A stretch of 64,000 nucleotides of DNA, taken from assembly GCA_014192545.1 (NCBI GenBank), contig BJHL01000002.1:450863-514862 (forward strand), read 5' to 3'. The notes below the pieces were generated by a model. That model saw nothing but the letters and a program-made list of their open reading frames with translations. It had not been told where the DNA came from and did no database searches. This stretch comes from Phycisphaerae bacterium. GTDB taxonomy: Bacteria; Planctomycetota; Phycisphaerae; Phycisphaerales; UBA1924. This document shows positions 19,229 to 27,532 of the stretch, in pieces (position 1 is the first letter of the stretch; each line of letters starts with the position of its first letter). Position numbers and translations under genes: made by a program.

Positions 19229-20563
19229 TCACGGCCCCAAAAACGAATCATCTGCCCCCTGCGGCGTCTCGCGCCCGTCAAGCGTAAAGCTCGCCCGCGT
19301 ATCCGCCGCATCTCGCCGCGACCGCACCCGAATCGGCTCACTCGATTGCGTCTCGCGCCACTGCTTGTCCGAAGCCGCCAACGCTTCCTCAACGTTCGCC
19401 GGCAACCAGATATTGTCCTGCTGCCCGTTCGCCGCCGTGTGCATGGGCGTCCGCAGCCAAATCGCCGAGCCATCAACACGCAGAGCCCACTGCCCCTCGC
19501 CGCCATGGTTCCACGAATTCTCATTCGCATACACCACGTTGCCCAACACCGCTCGCCGCACCACAGGCGACGCATCCGCAAGCACCACCGTCGAACTCGG
19601 ATCACTCCACTGCGGCTTGCGATCACCAAACATCACAAAATACGAATACGAAACCTGATTGATGTCGCTCCAATCGCGCGCATCCAGAGGCAGTTCTTCA
19701 CCCCGGCACGTCGCATTCCCGCCGCATCGCAGTTGCTCCATCGTCGCATACTGCGCCCGCCGCAACGTAAACAAATTCGCCGAGTTGCTGTGCTCAACGT
19801 TCCGCCCCGTCTCCCACCAAGGCAGCCCCGCCAAACTCGCTGAAGCAAGCGGCAGACTACCCCGCTGGTCACCCGTATACACGCCCATCGCCTGCGCAAC
19901 CGAATTCATATTCCCCGCACAATTCACCCGACTACTGCGCTTGCCCCACGCACTCATCAAAGGCCACATGACCGACGCCCCAACCAGCAGCGTCGCCGCC
20001 ACGCTCACAAAGTCAGCCCATCGCCACGTCCCGCGCCGCTGCGGCACCTCAACAGGCCGCACCGCTCGCGCCGCCGCAACGCCCGCCAACGTGCGCTCAA
20101 TCAGCAACTCGCGCCCCGCCGACGGAACCTGCGTGTTCGTCAGCAACGCACCCAGTTGCTCAACCCGCTCCGCCCGCCCCCGCAGCGACGAGGGCACACT
20201 CCGCAAACTGTGCCCGCTATTGATATACGAGTCCAGCGCTTCACCATCATGCAAACTCAGTTGCTTCGCAGCCGCATGCTCGCCGCCGTTCGCTCTCGCC
20301 GCACGCGTCTCAACAGCCTGCCGCGCCGCATCCGCTCGCAAAATTCTCGCCAGCGTCGCATCAACCAGCGCCGCATCCGCCGCTGGCCCAGCATCCAACC
20401 GGCTCAAGAGCTCACTCACGCGCCGCTGCCGCTCATCTTCACGAGCCGACACAAATCCGCTTTCAATCAACGCATCCAATGCCCGCTGGTCGCCCTGCGA
20501 CAGCACAAATCGCTGCTCGGCAGCCATCGCGTCCTCGGGCTCATGTGGTTCCGGTAAAGCCAT
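19229..20563 (-). CDS. membrane protein downstream of ECF sigma factor: anti-sigma-like N-terminus with DUF1559-like outer domain
   Basis: 444 residues from ATG 20563. The N-terminal 180 residues are helical and hydrophilic with two repeated blocks (QGDQRALDALIESGF.. and HDGEALDSYINSGH..). One membrane helix follows (FVSVAATLLVGASVMWPL, about 193-210). The outer part has CAGNMNSVAQAMGVYTGDQRGSLP, SYSYFVMFGDRKPQWSDPSSTVVLADAS and WNHGGEGQWALRVDGSAIWL, which resembles the globular domain of DUF1559/H-X9-DG pseudopilins (C.NNLRQIG..., NH.GG....DG). It lies 117 bases downstream of the ECF sigma gene on the same strand, so it may be the anti-sigma factor and sensor (inference). Confidence 0.6.
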   Translation of the reverse strand: MALPEPHEPEDAMAAEQRFVLSQGDQRALDALIESGFVSAREDERQRRVSELLSRLDAGPAADAALVDATLARILRADAARQAVETRAARANGGEHAAAKQLSLHDGEALDSYINSGHSLRSVPSSLRGRAERVEQLGALLTNTQVPSAGRELLIERTLAGVAAARAVRPVEVPQRRGTWRWADFVSVAATLLVGASVMWPLMSAWGKRSSRVNCAGNMNSVAQAMGVYTGDQRGSLPLASASLAGLPWWETGRNVEHSNSANLFTLRRAQYATMEQLRCGGNATCRGEELPLDARDWSDINQVSYSYFVMFGDRKPQWSDPSSTVVLADASPVVRRAVLGNVVYANENSWNHGGEGQWALRVDGSAIWLRTPMHTAANGQQDNIWLPANVEEALAASDKQWRETQSSEPIRVRSRRDAADTRASFTLDGRETPQGADDSFLGP

Positions 20564-20609
20564 ACGTGCGTCAATTCCTTGAAAACAAATTGCTTGAAGC
20601 CTGTTCGTA

Positions 20610-20645
20610 AACCAAATCCGTCAACCAAATCCGTCAACCAAATCC
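20610..20645. repeat. 13-base tandem repeat between sigma and partner gene
   Basis: AACCAAATCCGTC occurs twice exactly at 20610-20622 and 20623-20635, and a third, partial copy runs to 20645. It lies in the 117-base gap of the sigma/anti-sigma pair. Confidence 0.8.
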
Positions 20646-20680
20646 AACCTGACCCAATCCGCCCCCAACCCACCCCACGC

Positions 20681-21283
20681 CTACTCCGCCATCCCCTCCG
20701 CCTGCACCCGTTCCCACGCCTTCGCGAAGCTCGCCACCGCCGCATGCAGTCGGCTCTTCACGGTCCCCAACGGAATTTCTAGTTCATCAGAAATTGCCGC
20801 GTAACTCAGGCGATTGAAGTACGCCAGCAGCAAAATCTCCCGCAGCGTCGGGCTCAACATCTCAACCGCACGCTGCACTTTCTTGTTCATCTCCTCCGTG
20901 TCCATCTTCGCATCAGGCTGCGCGATGTCCATTTCCAGCAAATCCACAAACGTCTCGCCATCATCACCGCCCACGGGCGCCGACAACTCAAGCGTTCGCC
21001 TGCGGCCCTTCTTACGGAGGTGGTCCCGCCCTTTGTTCGCTGCAATCGTAAAAAGCCAAGGCCGAAAACGCCGCGTCGCGTCAAAACTCGCCGCCGACAA
21101 GTGAACCTGGAGAAACGCCTCCTGAAAAACGTCCTCAGCCCCCGCCTGATCCCCCACTAACCGGTAAAGAAACCGAATCAGTTCCCCGTGATATCGCTCC
21201 ACCAGCGTGCGCAGTGCCCCGGTATCGCCCCCGCGATATCGCTCGAAAAGTACCTCGTCGCTGATCCCTTCCGCCAATTGCAC
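20681..21283 (-). CDS. ECF-family RNA polymerase sigma factor
   Basis: 200 residues from GTG 21283 (no ATG fits). Region 2 is at about residues 10-90: LVERYHGELIRFLYRLVGDQAGAEDVFQEAFLQVH and RPWLFTIAANKGRDHLRKK. Region 4 is near the end: SPTLREILLLAYFNRLSYAAISDELEIPLGTVKSRLHAA, a clear helix-turn-helix. It directs polymerase to a specific promoter set, released when its partner (probably the next gene, 19229-20563) is switched off. It is a different subfamily from the second ECF factor at 21704, which points the other way. Confidence 0.9.
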   Translation of the reverse strand: MQLAEGISDEVLFERYRGGDTGALRTLVERYHGELIRFLYRLVGDQAGAEDVFQEAFLQVHLSAASFDATRRFRPWLFTIAANKGRDHLRKKGRRRTLELSAPVGGDDGETFVDLLEMDIAQPDAKMDTEEMNKKVQRAVEMLSPTLREILLLAYFNRLSYAAISDELEIPLGTVKSRLHAAVASFAKAWERVQAEGMAE

Positions 21284-21317
21284 GCTCCGTATACGGCCTT
21301 ATCACGCAAACGTTCGG

Positions 21318-21629
21318 CTAACTTCCAAACTCTCCTACCACCTCGCCCGTCAACCGTTCAAAAGTCACGCCCGTCTCAGGCCCGAAAAGTGCAAGCCCCT
21401 CGGCTCGCAGCCGCGGCGCATGCTCCGCAAGGTATCGCTCCAACCCGCCCCTCGTCGCAAACTCGTACCTCGCCATCACGCGCAAAGGTTGCCCGTCCAG
21501 CTTCACCACCGACGCACGACTCGCCCCTCCCGCGCACACTTGTTGCACATGCCCCCCAACCAGCCATGCTGCATAACGCTCACGCAAAGCTTCATCCGGC
21601 AACGTCGCAATCACGGCATACAAGATCAT
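21318..21629 (-). CDS. DUF4286 family protein
   Basis: 103 residues from ATG 21629 (MILYAVIATLPDEALRERYAAWL). The small alpha/beta pattern with LPDEALRERYAAWLVGGHVQQV, RYEFATRGGLERYLAEHAPRLRAEG and a C-terminal F.RLTGEV matches DUF4286, a ferredoxin-like-fold family without known function. It is 34 bases upstream of the minus-strand ECF sigma gene in the same direction and could lead that operon. No signal peptide or membrane segment. Confidence 0.7.
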   Translation of the reverse strand: MILYAVIATLPDEALRERYAAWLVGGHVQQVCAGGASRASVVKLDGQPLRVMARYEFATRGGLERYLAEHAPRLRAEGLALFGPETGVTFERLTGEVVGEFGS

Positions 21630-21703
21630 GACCCAGCATAGCAATACAAGCATCCCTCATGCGTTAGCCGATGCATCGGGGCCGGCGTGTGCCGGCTTAG
21701 CAA

Positions 21704-22342
21704 ATGCCCACCTCGCCCTCGCACGAAACGCCTCCCCCTGACCCTGCCATCCTCGCAGGTCTGCTGTCTCGCGCCGTCGCTGGCGATGAACGTGCCTGGC
21801 GCGAACTCGTGGGCAGCTACGGCCCGCGAATCTTCGCTCTCGCCCAGTCCCGCTGCCACAATCTCGACATCGCTGAGGAAATCACCCAGTCCGTCCTCGC
21901 CACCGTCGCCATCAAAGTCCGAGCAGGCGCCTACATCGAACACGGCAAGTTCGAGGCCTGGCTCTTCCGCGTCGCCATGAACCGCGTCCGCGACTTCGCC
22001 CGCAGCCGCAAGCGCAGTAGCCAGCTTTTCCACAACGACCACGAAGAAACCGCCGCCACCGCCGATTCGCGAAACGCAACCCCCACAGACAACGAACAAC
22101 TCTCGACACTCCGGCAAGCCCTCGAACAACTCCCCGAAATCGACCGCGAAGTTATCGAATTGCGACATCATGGCGACTTGAGCTTCAAACAGATAGCCGA
22201 ACTCCTCGAAGAACCCCTCGGCACGTTATTGGCCCGCCACCACCGGGCCCTGCGAAAACTGAAGCAACTGATGGATTCTGCAATGAACCCGCCCGGTCAA
22301 ACGTTGAACAAGCAGACAGCCTCCCTGCGAGGTACACCATGA
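21704..22342 (+). CDS. ECF-family RNA polymerase sigma factor (second system)
   Basis: 212 residues from ATG 21704. Region 2: AVAGDERAWRELVGSYGPRIFALAQSRCHNLDIAEEITQSVLATVA and FEAWLFRVAMNRVRDFARSRKR. Region 4: LPEIDREVIELRHHGDLSFKQIAELLEEPLGTLLARHHRALRKLK. Its stop overlaps the ATG of the next gene by four bases (22339-22342), so the sigma factor and a membrane protein, a likely anti-sigma, are made together. Regulation by that partner is typical of the class and is inferred here. Confidence 0.9.
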   Translation: MPTSPSHETPPPDPAILAGLLSRAVAGDERAWRELVGSYGPRIFALAQSRCHNLDIAEEITQSVLATVAIKVRAGAYIEHGKFEAWLFRVAMNRVRDFARSRKRSSQLFHNDHEETAATADSRNATPTDNEQLSTLRQALEQLPEIDREVIELRHHGDLSFKQIAELLEEPLGTLLARHHRALRKLKQLMDSAMNPPGQTLNKQTASLRGTP

Positions 22343-22908
22343 CAAACGCTCCACACGCCAATCCGATGAACACCAGCCCCAGCCAACTCGACTCAACCAC
22401 CCCCGCCGACTTGCTCGACTTGGAGCAAGCTCTCCGCGCGTCGGCACTCGCGTCCCGCGCCGGCGCATCGGCTGATCGTCTTGATCGCATGGCTCGCGCA
22501 TCGTGGCTCGCTGCCGAACCGGCACCAGCCCCACTCGCATTCACACCCGCCGCTCAGCCCTTCTTCACCCCGCTGCGCATGGCAGCCATGCTCGCCATAG
22601 GCGCAAGTCTGCTCACCAGCGTCGCCGCTCTGCGAACCTCGCCCAGCTCATCATCACGCACATTGGCCCGCGCACCAGTTGCCTCACCCGCTCCCCAGCC
22701 TCAGCAGTCCCGCACCTTCGCAACAGCCGACGCCACCGATCTCACGCTCTTTGATACCTACCTCGCCCTCGCCGACGAAAACCGCAGCGAGCTTGACGCT
22801 TTCACACAAGATGCCAGCGATTTGCAAGACAGCTTCGACTCGCTCTCAACCGGCGACGATTGGCTATCACCCGACACGGACGTCGGCACGACGCAAGGAG
22901 CCAGCTGA
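22339..22908 (+). CDS. putative anti-sigma factor, single-pass membrane protein
   Basis: 189 residues, translationally coupled to the sigma gene by an ATGA overlap. An N-terminal cytoplasmic part of about 75 residues (DLLDLEQALRASALASRAGASADRLDRMARASW) precedes one membrane helix (PLRMAAMLAIGASLLTSVAAL, about 80-100), then a Ser/Pro-rich linker and an acidic C-terminal tail. No zinc-binding ZAS motif is seen. Position and topology are those of an anti-sigma factor; sequence alone does not prove it. Confidence 0.6.
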   Translation: MTNAPHANPMNTSPSQLDSTTPADLLDLEQALRASALASRAGASADRLDRMARASWLAAEPAPAPLAFTPAAQPFFTPLRMAAMLAIGASLLTSVAALRTSPSSSSRTLARAPVASPAPQPQQSRTFATADATDLTLFDTYLALADENRSELDAFTQDASDLQDSFDSLSTGDDWLSPDTDVGTTQGAS

Positions 22909-22909
22909 A

Positions 22910-23956
22910 ATGAAATCCGCCACGCATTGGGGCATCTCGCTGGCCGCAACACTCGTTGCATCCGCGATCATCGTGACACCCGTCCTCGCGCAGCCTGAGG
23001 ATGGCCCTCCTCCCCGCCGCGAACCTATCACACCGCAGGCCGCTTTGCGCGCTCTGCAAAACGAAACTGATCCCCAGCGCGCCAAGAAAATGCTCGCCGA
23101 CATGCTTGCCGAAGCTCGCATCCTGCAAGAGCAATTGCAAGCGGGCCTCGACCGCATCGAAAATGGCGAAGCAACTCGCGACGTCGCTCGCGACCTGCTG
23201 GACCAGCGCCAAACCGCTCGCGAAGGCATCCGCGAACGTGTTGCCGATCGCATAGGTGAACGCCTTGGTGATCGCATGCCCGAACGCCCCGGCGACCGCG
23301 ACCGGCCTCGCCCCGATGAACAACGTCGTGGCCCCGGCGGCCCAAATGGCCATGACGGCTTGGATGGTCCTGGTGGTCCCGACGGTGCTCGCTTCACTCG
23401 CCCAGGCGGCTTCGCCAAGCTCAACGCCGCCGAGCGCGAGCAGTTGATGCAAGACTTCCGCAACGACTTGCCCGACGTCGCCGCGGACCTCGAACTGCTC
23501 CGCAAAACCAAAGTCGAAATGGCCGACATGATTTTCAAGCGGCTTGGCCAGCGCTACTTCGAAGCTCGCGAGGCTCGCCGCATCGATCCACAACTCGCCG
23601 ACCTGCGCCTTGAAGACATTCGCGGCAGCGTCGATGTCATGCGCAAAACGCGTGCATATCGCGAAACGCTCGCACTGCCCGAAACCGACGCCAATCGCGC
23701 CGCCGCGATCACGCAAGCCACCACGAACCTGCGTGATGCCATCGCTCGCAACTTCGACCAGCGCCTCGCCGTGCAAACGCGCGAAGCCGACATGCTCGCC
23801 CGCCGGCTCGAAGACCTGCGAACCGACATCGCCAAGAAAGGCGAACGCAAAGAGCAGTTCGTCGACAACTTGCTTGATCGCATGAAACTGGGCCTGCCGC
23901 CGCAAGACGACGACCGCCCTGCTGGCCCCGGCCGCGATCGTCCTGACCGCCCCTGA
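22910..23956 (+). CDS. secreted arginine- and aspartate-rich protein with Gly-Pro linker, third gene of the sigma operon
   Basis: 348 residues from ATG 22910, one base after the previous stop, with AAGGAG ten bases upstream. A signal peptide (residues 1-28, ending VTPVLAQPE) leads a very charged helical protein. The region around 110-165 has RPGDRDRPRPDEQ and a short collagen-like stretch (GPGGPNGHDGLDGPGGPDG) separating two helix-rich halves. I do not recognise a family. The heptad-like helices and the periplasmic location recall stress-sensing CpxP/Spy or zinc-resistance-type proteins that pair with ECF systems, but that is only analogy. Confidence 0.65.
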   Translation: MKSATHWGISLAATLVASAIIVTPVLAQPEDGPPPRREPITPQAALRALQNETDPQRAKKMLADMLAEARILQEQLQAGLDRIENGEATRDVARDLLDQRQTAREGIRERVADRIGERLGDRMPERPGDRDRPRPDEQRRGPGGPNGHDGLDGPGGPDGARFTRPGGFAKLNAAEREQLMQDFRNDLPDVAADLELLRKTKVEMADMIFKRLGQRYFEAREARRIDPQLADLRLEDIRGSVDVMRKTRAYRETLALPETDANRAAAITQATTNLRDAIARNFDQRLAVQTREADMLARRLEDLRTDIAKKGERKEQFVDNLLDRMKLGLPPQDDDRPAGPGRDRPDRP

Positions 23957-24017
23957 CGCCCCCACGAAGCTATCAAGCCTCCGCAACCCCACACCCCTCT
24001 GGCTCGTACCCTCAGTC

Positions 24018-24626
24018 GTGCCAGCCTCTGCTTCCAACTGCTTGCGTTTCGCCGCCTGCGTCAGCCTCGCAGCGATCTTCTGCTTGCTCGCTTCCGGCTG
24101 CGCGCCCGAAACTCGCGTCGTCCGCTACAAGCCCTGGTTCGCAGGCCTGCCCGGTGCCGAAGGAAACGCAAAGGCGATTGAGCCCAACCGCCAGGCCACC
24201 TACCTCGACATGCCCGAAGATCAGATCGTTCAGGAAGAACCCGACGGCATCGTCAAACTCCACGCCCGCAACGGCCGACACCTGATGATCCACATCTACA
24301 ACGCCCTCGCCGAAGAACAACGCGATATCTTCACGCAGCAAATTCTGAGCAGCCGCACCAAGCAAGAGTTCCTCGCCCGCGGCAAAGACCCCGCCGAAGC
24401 ATTCGACATGCTCCTCGCGATGGAAGACGACGTCATCGACCTCTTCAACGCCATGCCCTTCGCCGAACGCACGCCAGGCCTCTTCGTCGAACATCGCGGC
24501 GACAAAATCCAACGCATCCGCGTCAGCGGCTTGCAAGCCCAGCACATGAAACTCGTCGGCATGGACATGGTCATGGAACGCGGCGAGTATCGGCTGGTGT
24601 GGTTTGTGCCAAGTGGCGTGAAGTAG
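24018..24626 (+). CDS. putative lipoprotein of unknown function
   Basis: 202 residues from GTG 24018. A signal peptide ends in a lipobox LLASGC with the acylated cysteine at C28, so the protein should be attached to a membrane facing the periplasm. The mature part holds VVRYKPWFAGLPGAE, RHLMIHIYNALAEEQRDIFTQQILS and FDMLLAMEDDVIDLFNAMPFAERTPG. I do not recognise the family. It follows the sigma operon by 61 bases in the same direction and might be a distal member. Confidence 0.65.
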   Translation: MPASASNCLRFAACVSLAAIFCLLASGCAPETRVVRYKPWFAGLPGAEGNAKAIEPNRQATYLDMPEDQIVQEEPDGIVKLHARNGRHLMIHIYNALAEEQRDIFTQQILSSRTKQEFLARGKDPAEAFDMLLAMEDDVIDLFNAMPFAERTPGLFVEHRGDKIQRIRVSGLQAQHMKLVGMDMVMERGEYRLVWFVPSGVK

Positions 24627-24631
24627 CTCTC

Positions 24632-25186
24632 TCAAGACTGCCCCGAAGACGGTGCTGGACATTTGCCGCACTCCGGACAAGTCGTATCGCTGCTCAAGCC
24701 TGAAAGGTCATATCGGCATCGTGGACATAGTCGCAACGTCGCCAAACGTCGAGCCCGTCTCACAACGTAATGCCACACACCCGCAGGCAGCAGCGGAAGC
24801 CACCAAAGCGGCACATAAGCCGTGCCAATCCGTGATGCCACGCCATTGCTGGTAACCGTCCCGCCACGTTCATACCACTGCGGATGCCAACGAATTGCGT
24901 CTCGCGGCGACTGTACCTTGGCACGAATGTGCGGGTTGCCCGTCACCATCGCAAAGTTCAGTGTTGTTACGATTCCTGGCTGATTGAACTCCATTCCAGT
25001 TCCAGGCTGACGTGCACTCCAGGTCACAATCGCAACGCCCACCGCAGGCGAAGTGATGAAGCCAACATTGCCAAGCCACAACCGCACCGGCTTAGCGTGC
25101 AGTCGTAGCCACACGACCAACACAACGGAAAGCAGAATCAACGTTCCAAAAACGACAGTCGTTCGCCGCGAAGCTTTTCGATTCAT
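24632..25186 (-). CDS. membrane protein with C-terminal zinc ribbon
   Basis: 184 residues from ATG 25186 (MNRKASRRTT). One N-terminal helix (TVVFGTLILLSVVLVVWL), a central outer part, a second helix (YVPLWWLPLLPAGVWHYVV) and then a CPRCRYDLSG....TTCPECG zinc ribbon. The CPxCxYDLxG ribbon at the C-terminus of two-helix proteins is frequent in planctomycetes; function is unknown. It lies 22 bases downstream of the M28 peptidase gene and may be co-transcribed with it. Confidence 0.65.
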   Translation of the reverse strand: MNRKASRRTTVVFGTLILLSVVLVVWLRLHAKPVRLWLGNVGFITSPAVGVAIVTWSARQPGTGMEFNQPGIVTTLNFAMVTGNPHIRAKVQSPRDAIRWHPQWYERGGTVTSNGVASRIGTAYVPLWWLPLLPAGVWHYVVRRARRLATLRLCPRCRYDLSGLSSDTTCPECGKCPAPSSGQS

Positions 25187-25208
25187 CGCCGGGCTCCGCC
25201 GCAACCAA

Positions 25209-27299
25209 TCACTGACTATTCCGCGTCCGCTCCACCAACGTCGCCTCCGTCGTCTGCGTCTGCCCATCACGCAAGTACGTCACCGTCACCTTATCACCCG
25301 GCTTCGCCTTCGTCAGATGCGTCATCCACTGCTCCACATCCACGAGTTCATGCTCGTTCCACTTCGTCATGATGTCCCCCTTCTTCAGCCCCGCCTTCGC
25401 CGCCGGCAAGCCTTCCGTCACCGAGTCGATCAGAATCCCCTTCACCTCGCCCGAATAGTCACCCGGCGCAATGCCAAATCGCACGCGCATGCGACCCATG
25501 CCCTGTCCTTGACCCTGCGCCTGCTGCGGCTCCGTCGCCCCCGGCGCAACACCCGTAGGCGTCGTGAACTTGAACGGCTCAGTCCGCGTCGCCATATCCA
25601 GCGTAATGCGATACACAAAATCCGTCACCTGCAACGCACCATCCAAGTTGACCGTGTCAATTGTGTCCGACGGACGGTGGTATTCCTCGTGCAACCCTGT
25701 AAACGCAAACAACACCGGCATCCCCGCGCGAGCAAACGTGTCGTGATCGCTGGGACCAAGCCCTGACTTCTTCATCGCAATCGCCATCCCGCTCGAGTCA
25801 ACATAAGGCTGCAAAAACTCCGCAAGTCCCTCGCCCGTACCCGTCCCGCCCAGTTCAAGTTTGCCTTCGCGCAGCCGACCAATCATGTCCATGTTCGTCA
25901 TGAACACATGCTGCTCAATGGGCACAATCGGATTGCTCACATAGTGCCTGCTGCCATTGAGTCCCGACTCTTCCGCACAGAACATCAAAAACAACACGCT
26001 GCGCCGGGGCTGATCCGCAGGCATCGCCGCATACGCCTCCGCGATGCGCTTGGCAACCAGCAAATTCCCGCTCGTGCCGCTGGCGTTGTCATCAGCGCCC
26101 GCGTGCAACTTGCCGCGACCGTCTTCGCCATCGCGACTACCGAAATACCCATACCCCAAGTGGTCGTAGTGACTGCCAATCACGATGTACTGCTTCGCCA
26201 ACTCACCCACGCCCTCAAGCACCGCGCCCACGTTGTCCGCATACAGCGGCTTGCGATCAAGATCAACATTCGCATCCATCGTCGCCTTCGAGAGTGCAAT
26301 CACCTCGCCCTTCTCGTCAACGATTTTCCGCAGATCAAGCAAGCTCCTGCCCTGCGCATCACTCGCGCGAACAAACGCATCCGCCGCGTCGGTGTTCATC
26401 ATCAGCACGGGTACCTTCAGCGACCGCGTTCCAAATCCCATTGACACATCGCCCAACTGCGTCGCACGCGGATCTTCGGCTCCTGGAGGGTTCACCAAAA
26501 TCACCGCGCTCGCGCCTTTGTCAATCGCAAAATCGAGTTTGCTGCGCAGGTCAGCGTTCGCACTCCACCTCACACTCGCCCACTTGCTCTTCCCATTCTC
26601 ATTCATGGGCTCAAATCGCAACACCATCGCGATCTTGCCGCTCAGGTCCGCCCGCTTGCCATCACTATCAAACGGCAGACTCGTATACCCCTCTTCGCCC
26701 TCATCAATGCCGTAACCGATAAAAACAACCTCGCCCTTCACGTCACCATCTGCGCTATATCCCAGCGCATTGAAGTCCTTCCCACCAACAAGTCCCACAC
26801 TCGCGCCGCCCGCCGTCACATAGCTCATCGCCTGCGCCACCACCGCCACGCTATCACCAGGCCGCAAGCTTGGCGGCGCAACAAACTCCTGCCGATAGGT
26901 CGCAAACGCCTTGTCACTCGCCGGGAACGCCGGCTTCATCCCCATCTGCTTGAAGTTGAACTCCAAATAATCCGCCGCCCGCCGATTGCCATCCGTCCCC
27001 GGCGCGCGACCTTCCATCCAAGGCGTCGTCAGCGTGTAAATGTGCTGCCGATACGTCGTCATCAAACTCGCCAGCGTCTTGCCGTCCGTTGTCACAGGCG
27101 TCGCGGCGCTGCTCGATGTTGCAGACCATGCCGATCCCGTCGCCGCTGGCTGAGCCGCAACTTCAGTCGCCTGACCCCCGTGATTTCCACCCCCATCCGC
27201 CCCGCCATGCCCCTCTGCCTGCTGCCCAATTGCCCCACCCGCGGCACAAAACAACACCAAACCCCACGAAGCAACGCGAACACGGGCGAGATGAATCAC
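25209..27299 (-). CDS. secreted M28-family metallopeptidase with PA insert and C-terminal PDZ domain
   Basis: 696 residues from GTG 27299, which has a perfect AAGGAG six bases upstream. Signal peptide at residues 1-26 (ending GGAIGQQ). Zinc ligands of the M28 fold are visible: GSHYDHLG, GADDNASGTSG, MFCAEESGLNGS, MIGR and HEEYHRPSDTID. A long insert before the catalytic core carries a protease-associated-type segment (VSMGFGTRSLKVPVLMMNTDAADAF). The last 100 residues are a PDZ domain (GILIDSVTEGLPAAKAGLKKGDIMTKWNEHEL). An aminopeptidase acting outside the cytoplasm is likely. Confidence 0.9.
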   Translation of the reverse strand: MIHLARVRVASWGLVLFCAAGGAIGQQAEGHGGADGGGNHGGQATEVAAQPAATGSAWSATSSSAATPVTTDGKTLASLMTTYRQHIYTLTTPWMEGRAPGTDGNRRAADYLEFNFKQMGMKPAFPASDKAFATYRQEFVAPPSLRPGDSVAVVAQAMSYVTAGGASVGLVGGKDFNALGYSADGDVKGEVVFIGYGIDEGEEGYTSLPFDSDGKRADLSGKIAMVLRFEPMNENGKSKWASVRWSANADLRSKLDFAIDKGASAVILVNPPGAEDPRATQLGDVSMGFGTRSLKVPVLMMNTDAADAFVRASDAQGRSLLDLRKIVDEKGEVIALSKATMDANVDLDRKPLYADNVGAVLEGVGELAKQYIVIGSHYDHLGYGYFGSRDGEDGRGKLHAGADDNASGTSGNLLVAKRIAEAYAAMPADQPRRSVLFLMFCAEESGLNGSRHYVSNPIVPIEQHVFMTNMDMIGRLREGKLELGGTGTGEGLAEFLQPYVDSSGMAIAMKKSGLGPSDHDTFARAGMPVLFAFTGLHEEYHRPSDTIDTVNLDGALQVTDFVYRITLDMATRTEPFKFTTPTGVAPGATEPQQAQGQGQGMGRMRVRFGIAPGDYSGEVKGILIDSVTEGLPAAKAGLKKGDIMTKWNEHELVDVEQWMTHLTKAKPGDKVTVTYLRDGQTQTTEATLVERTRNSQ

Positions 27300-27532
27300 A
27301 AACGACTCCTTGCTGAAGAAAAAGGCCGCCGGCAACCAGCGACCACCAGATTAAATGACACAACCAACCAAACAGAAAACGCCCACGGTTTCGCGGGCTG
27401 CGGATTGTTCGCGTTTCAAATCGTTCACGTGACCAAAAACGAACACTTTCGACCTACCCTTTTTCACCCTCGCACTTCGAGCATCCCACTGTCGGGCGGC
27501 TCGCCCCGCACCTCGCACCAACTCCCACCACC

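Noticed and set aside
27300..27532. Glycine riboswitch upstream of gcvP.
   Set aside because: No paired glycine aptamer landmarks are visible, and the gap is dominated by C-rich sequence without a ribosome site.
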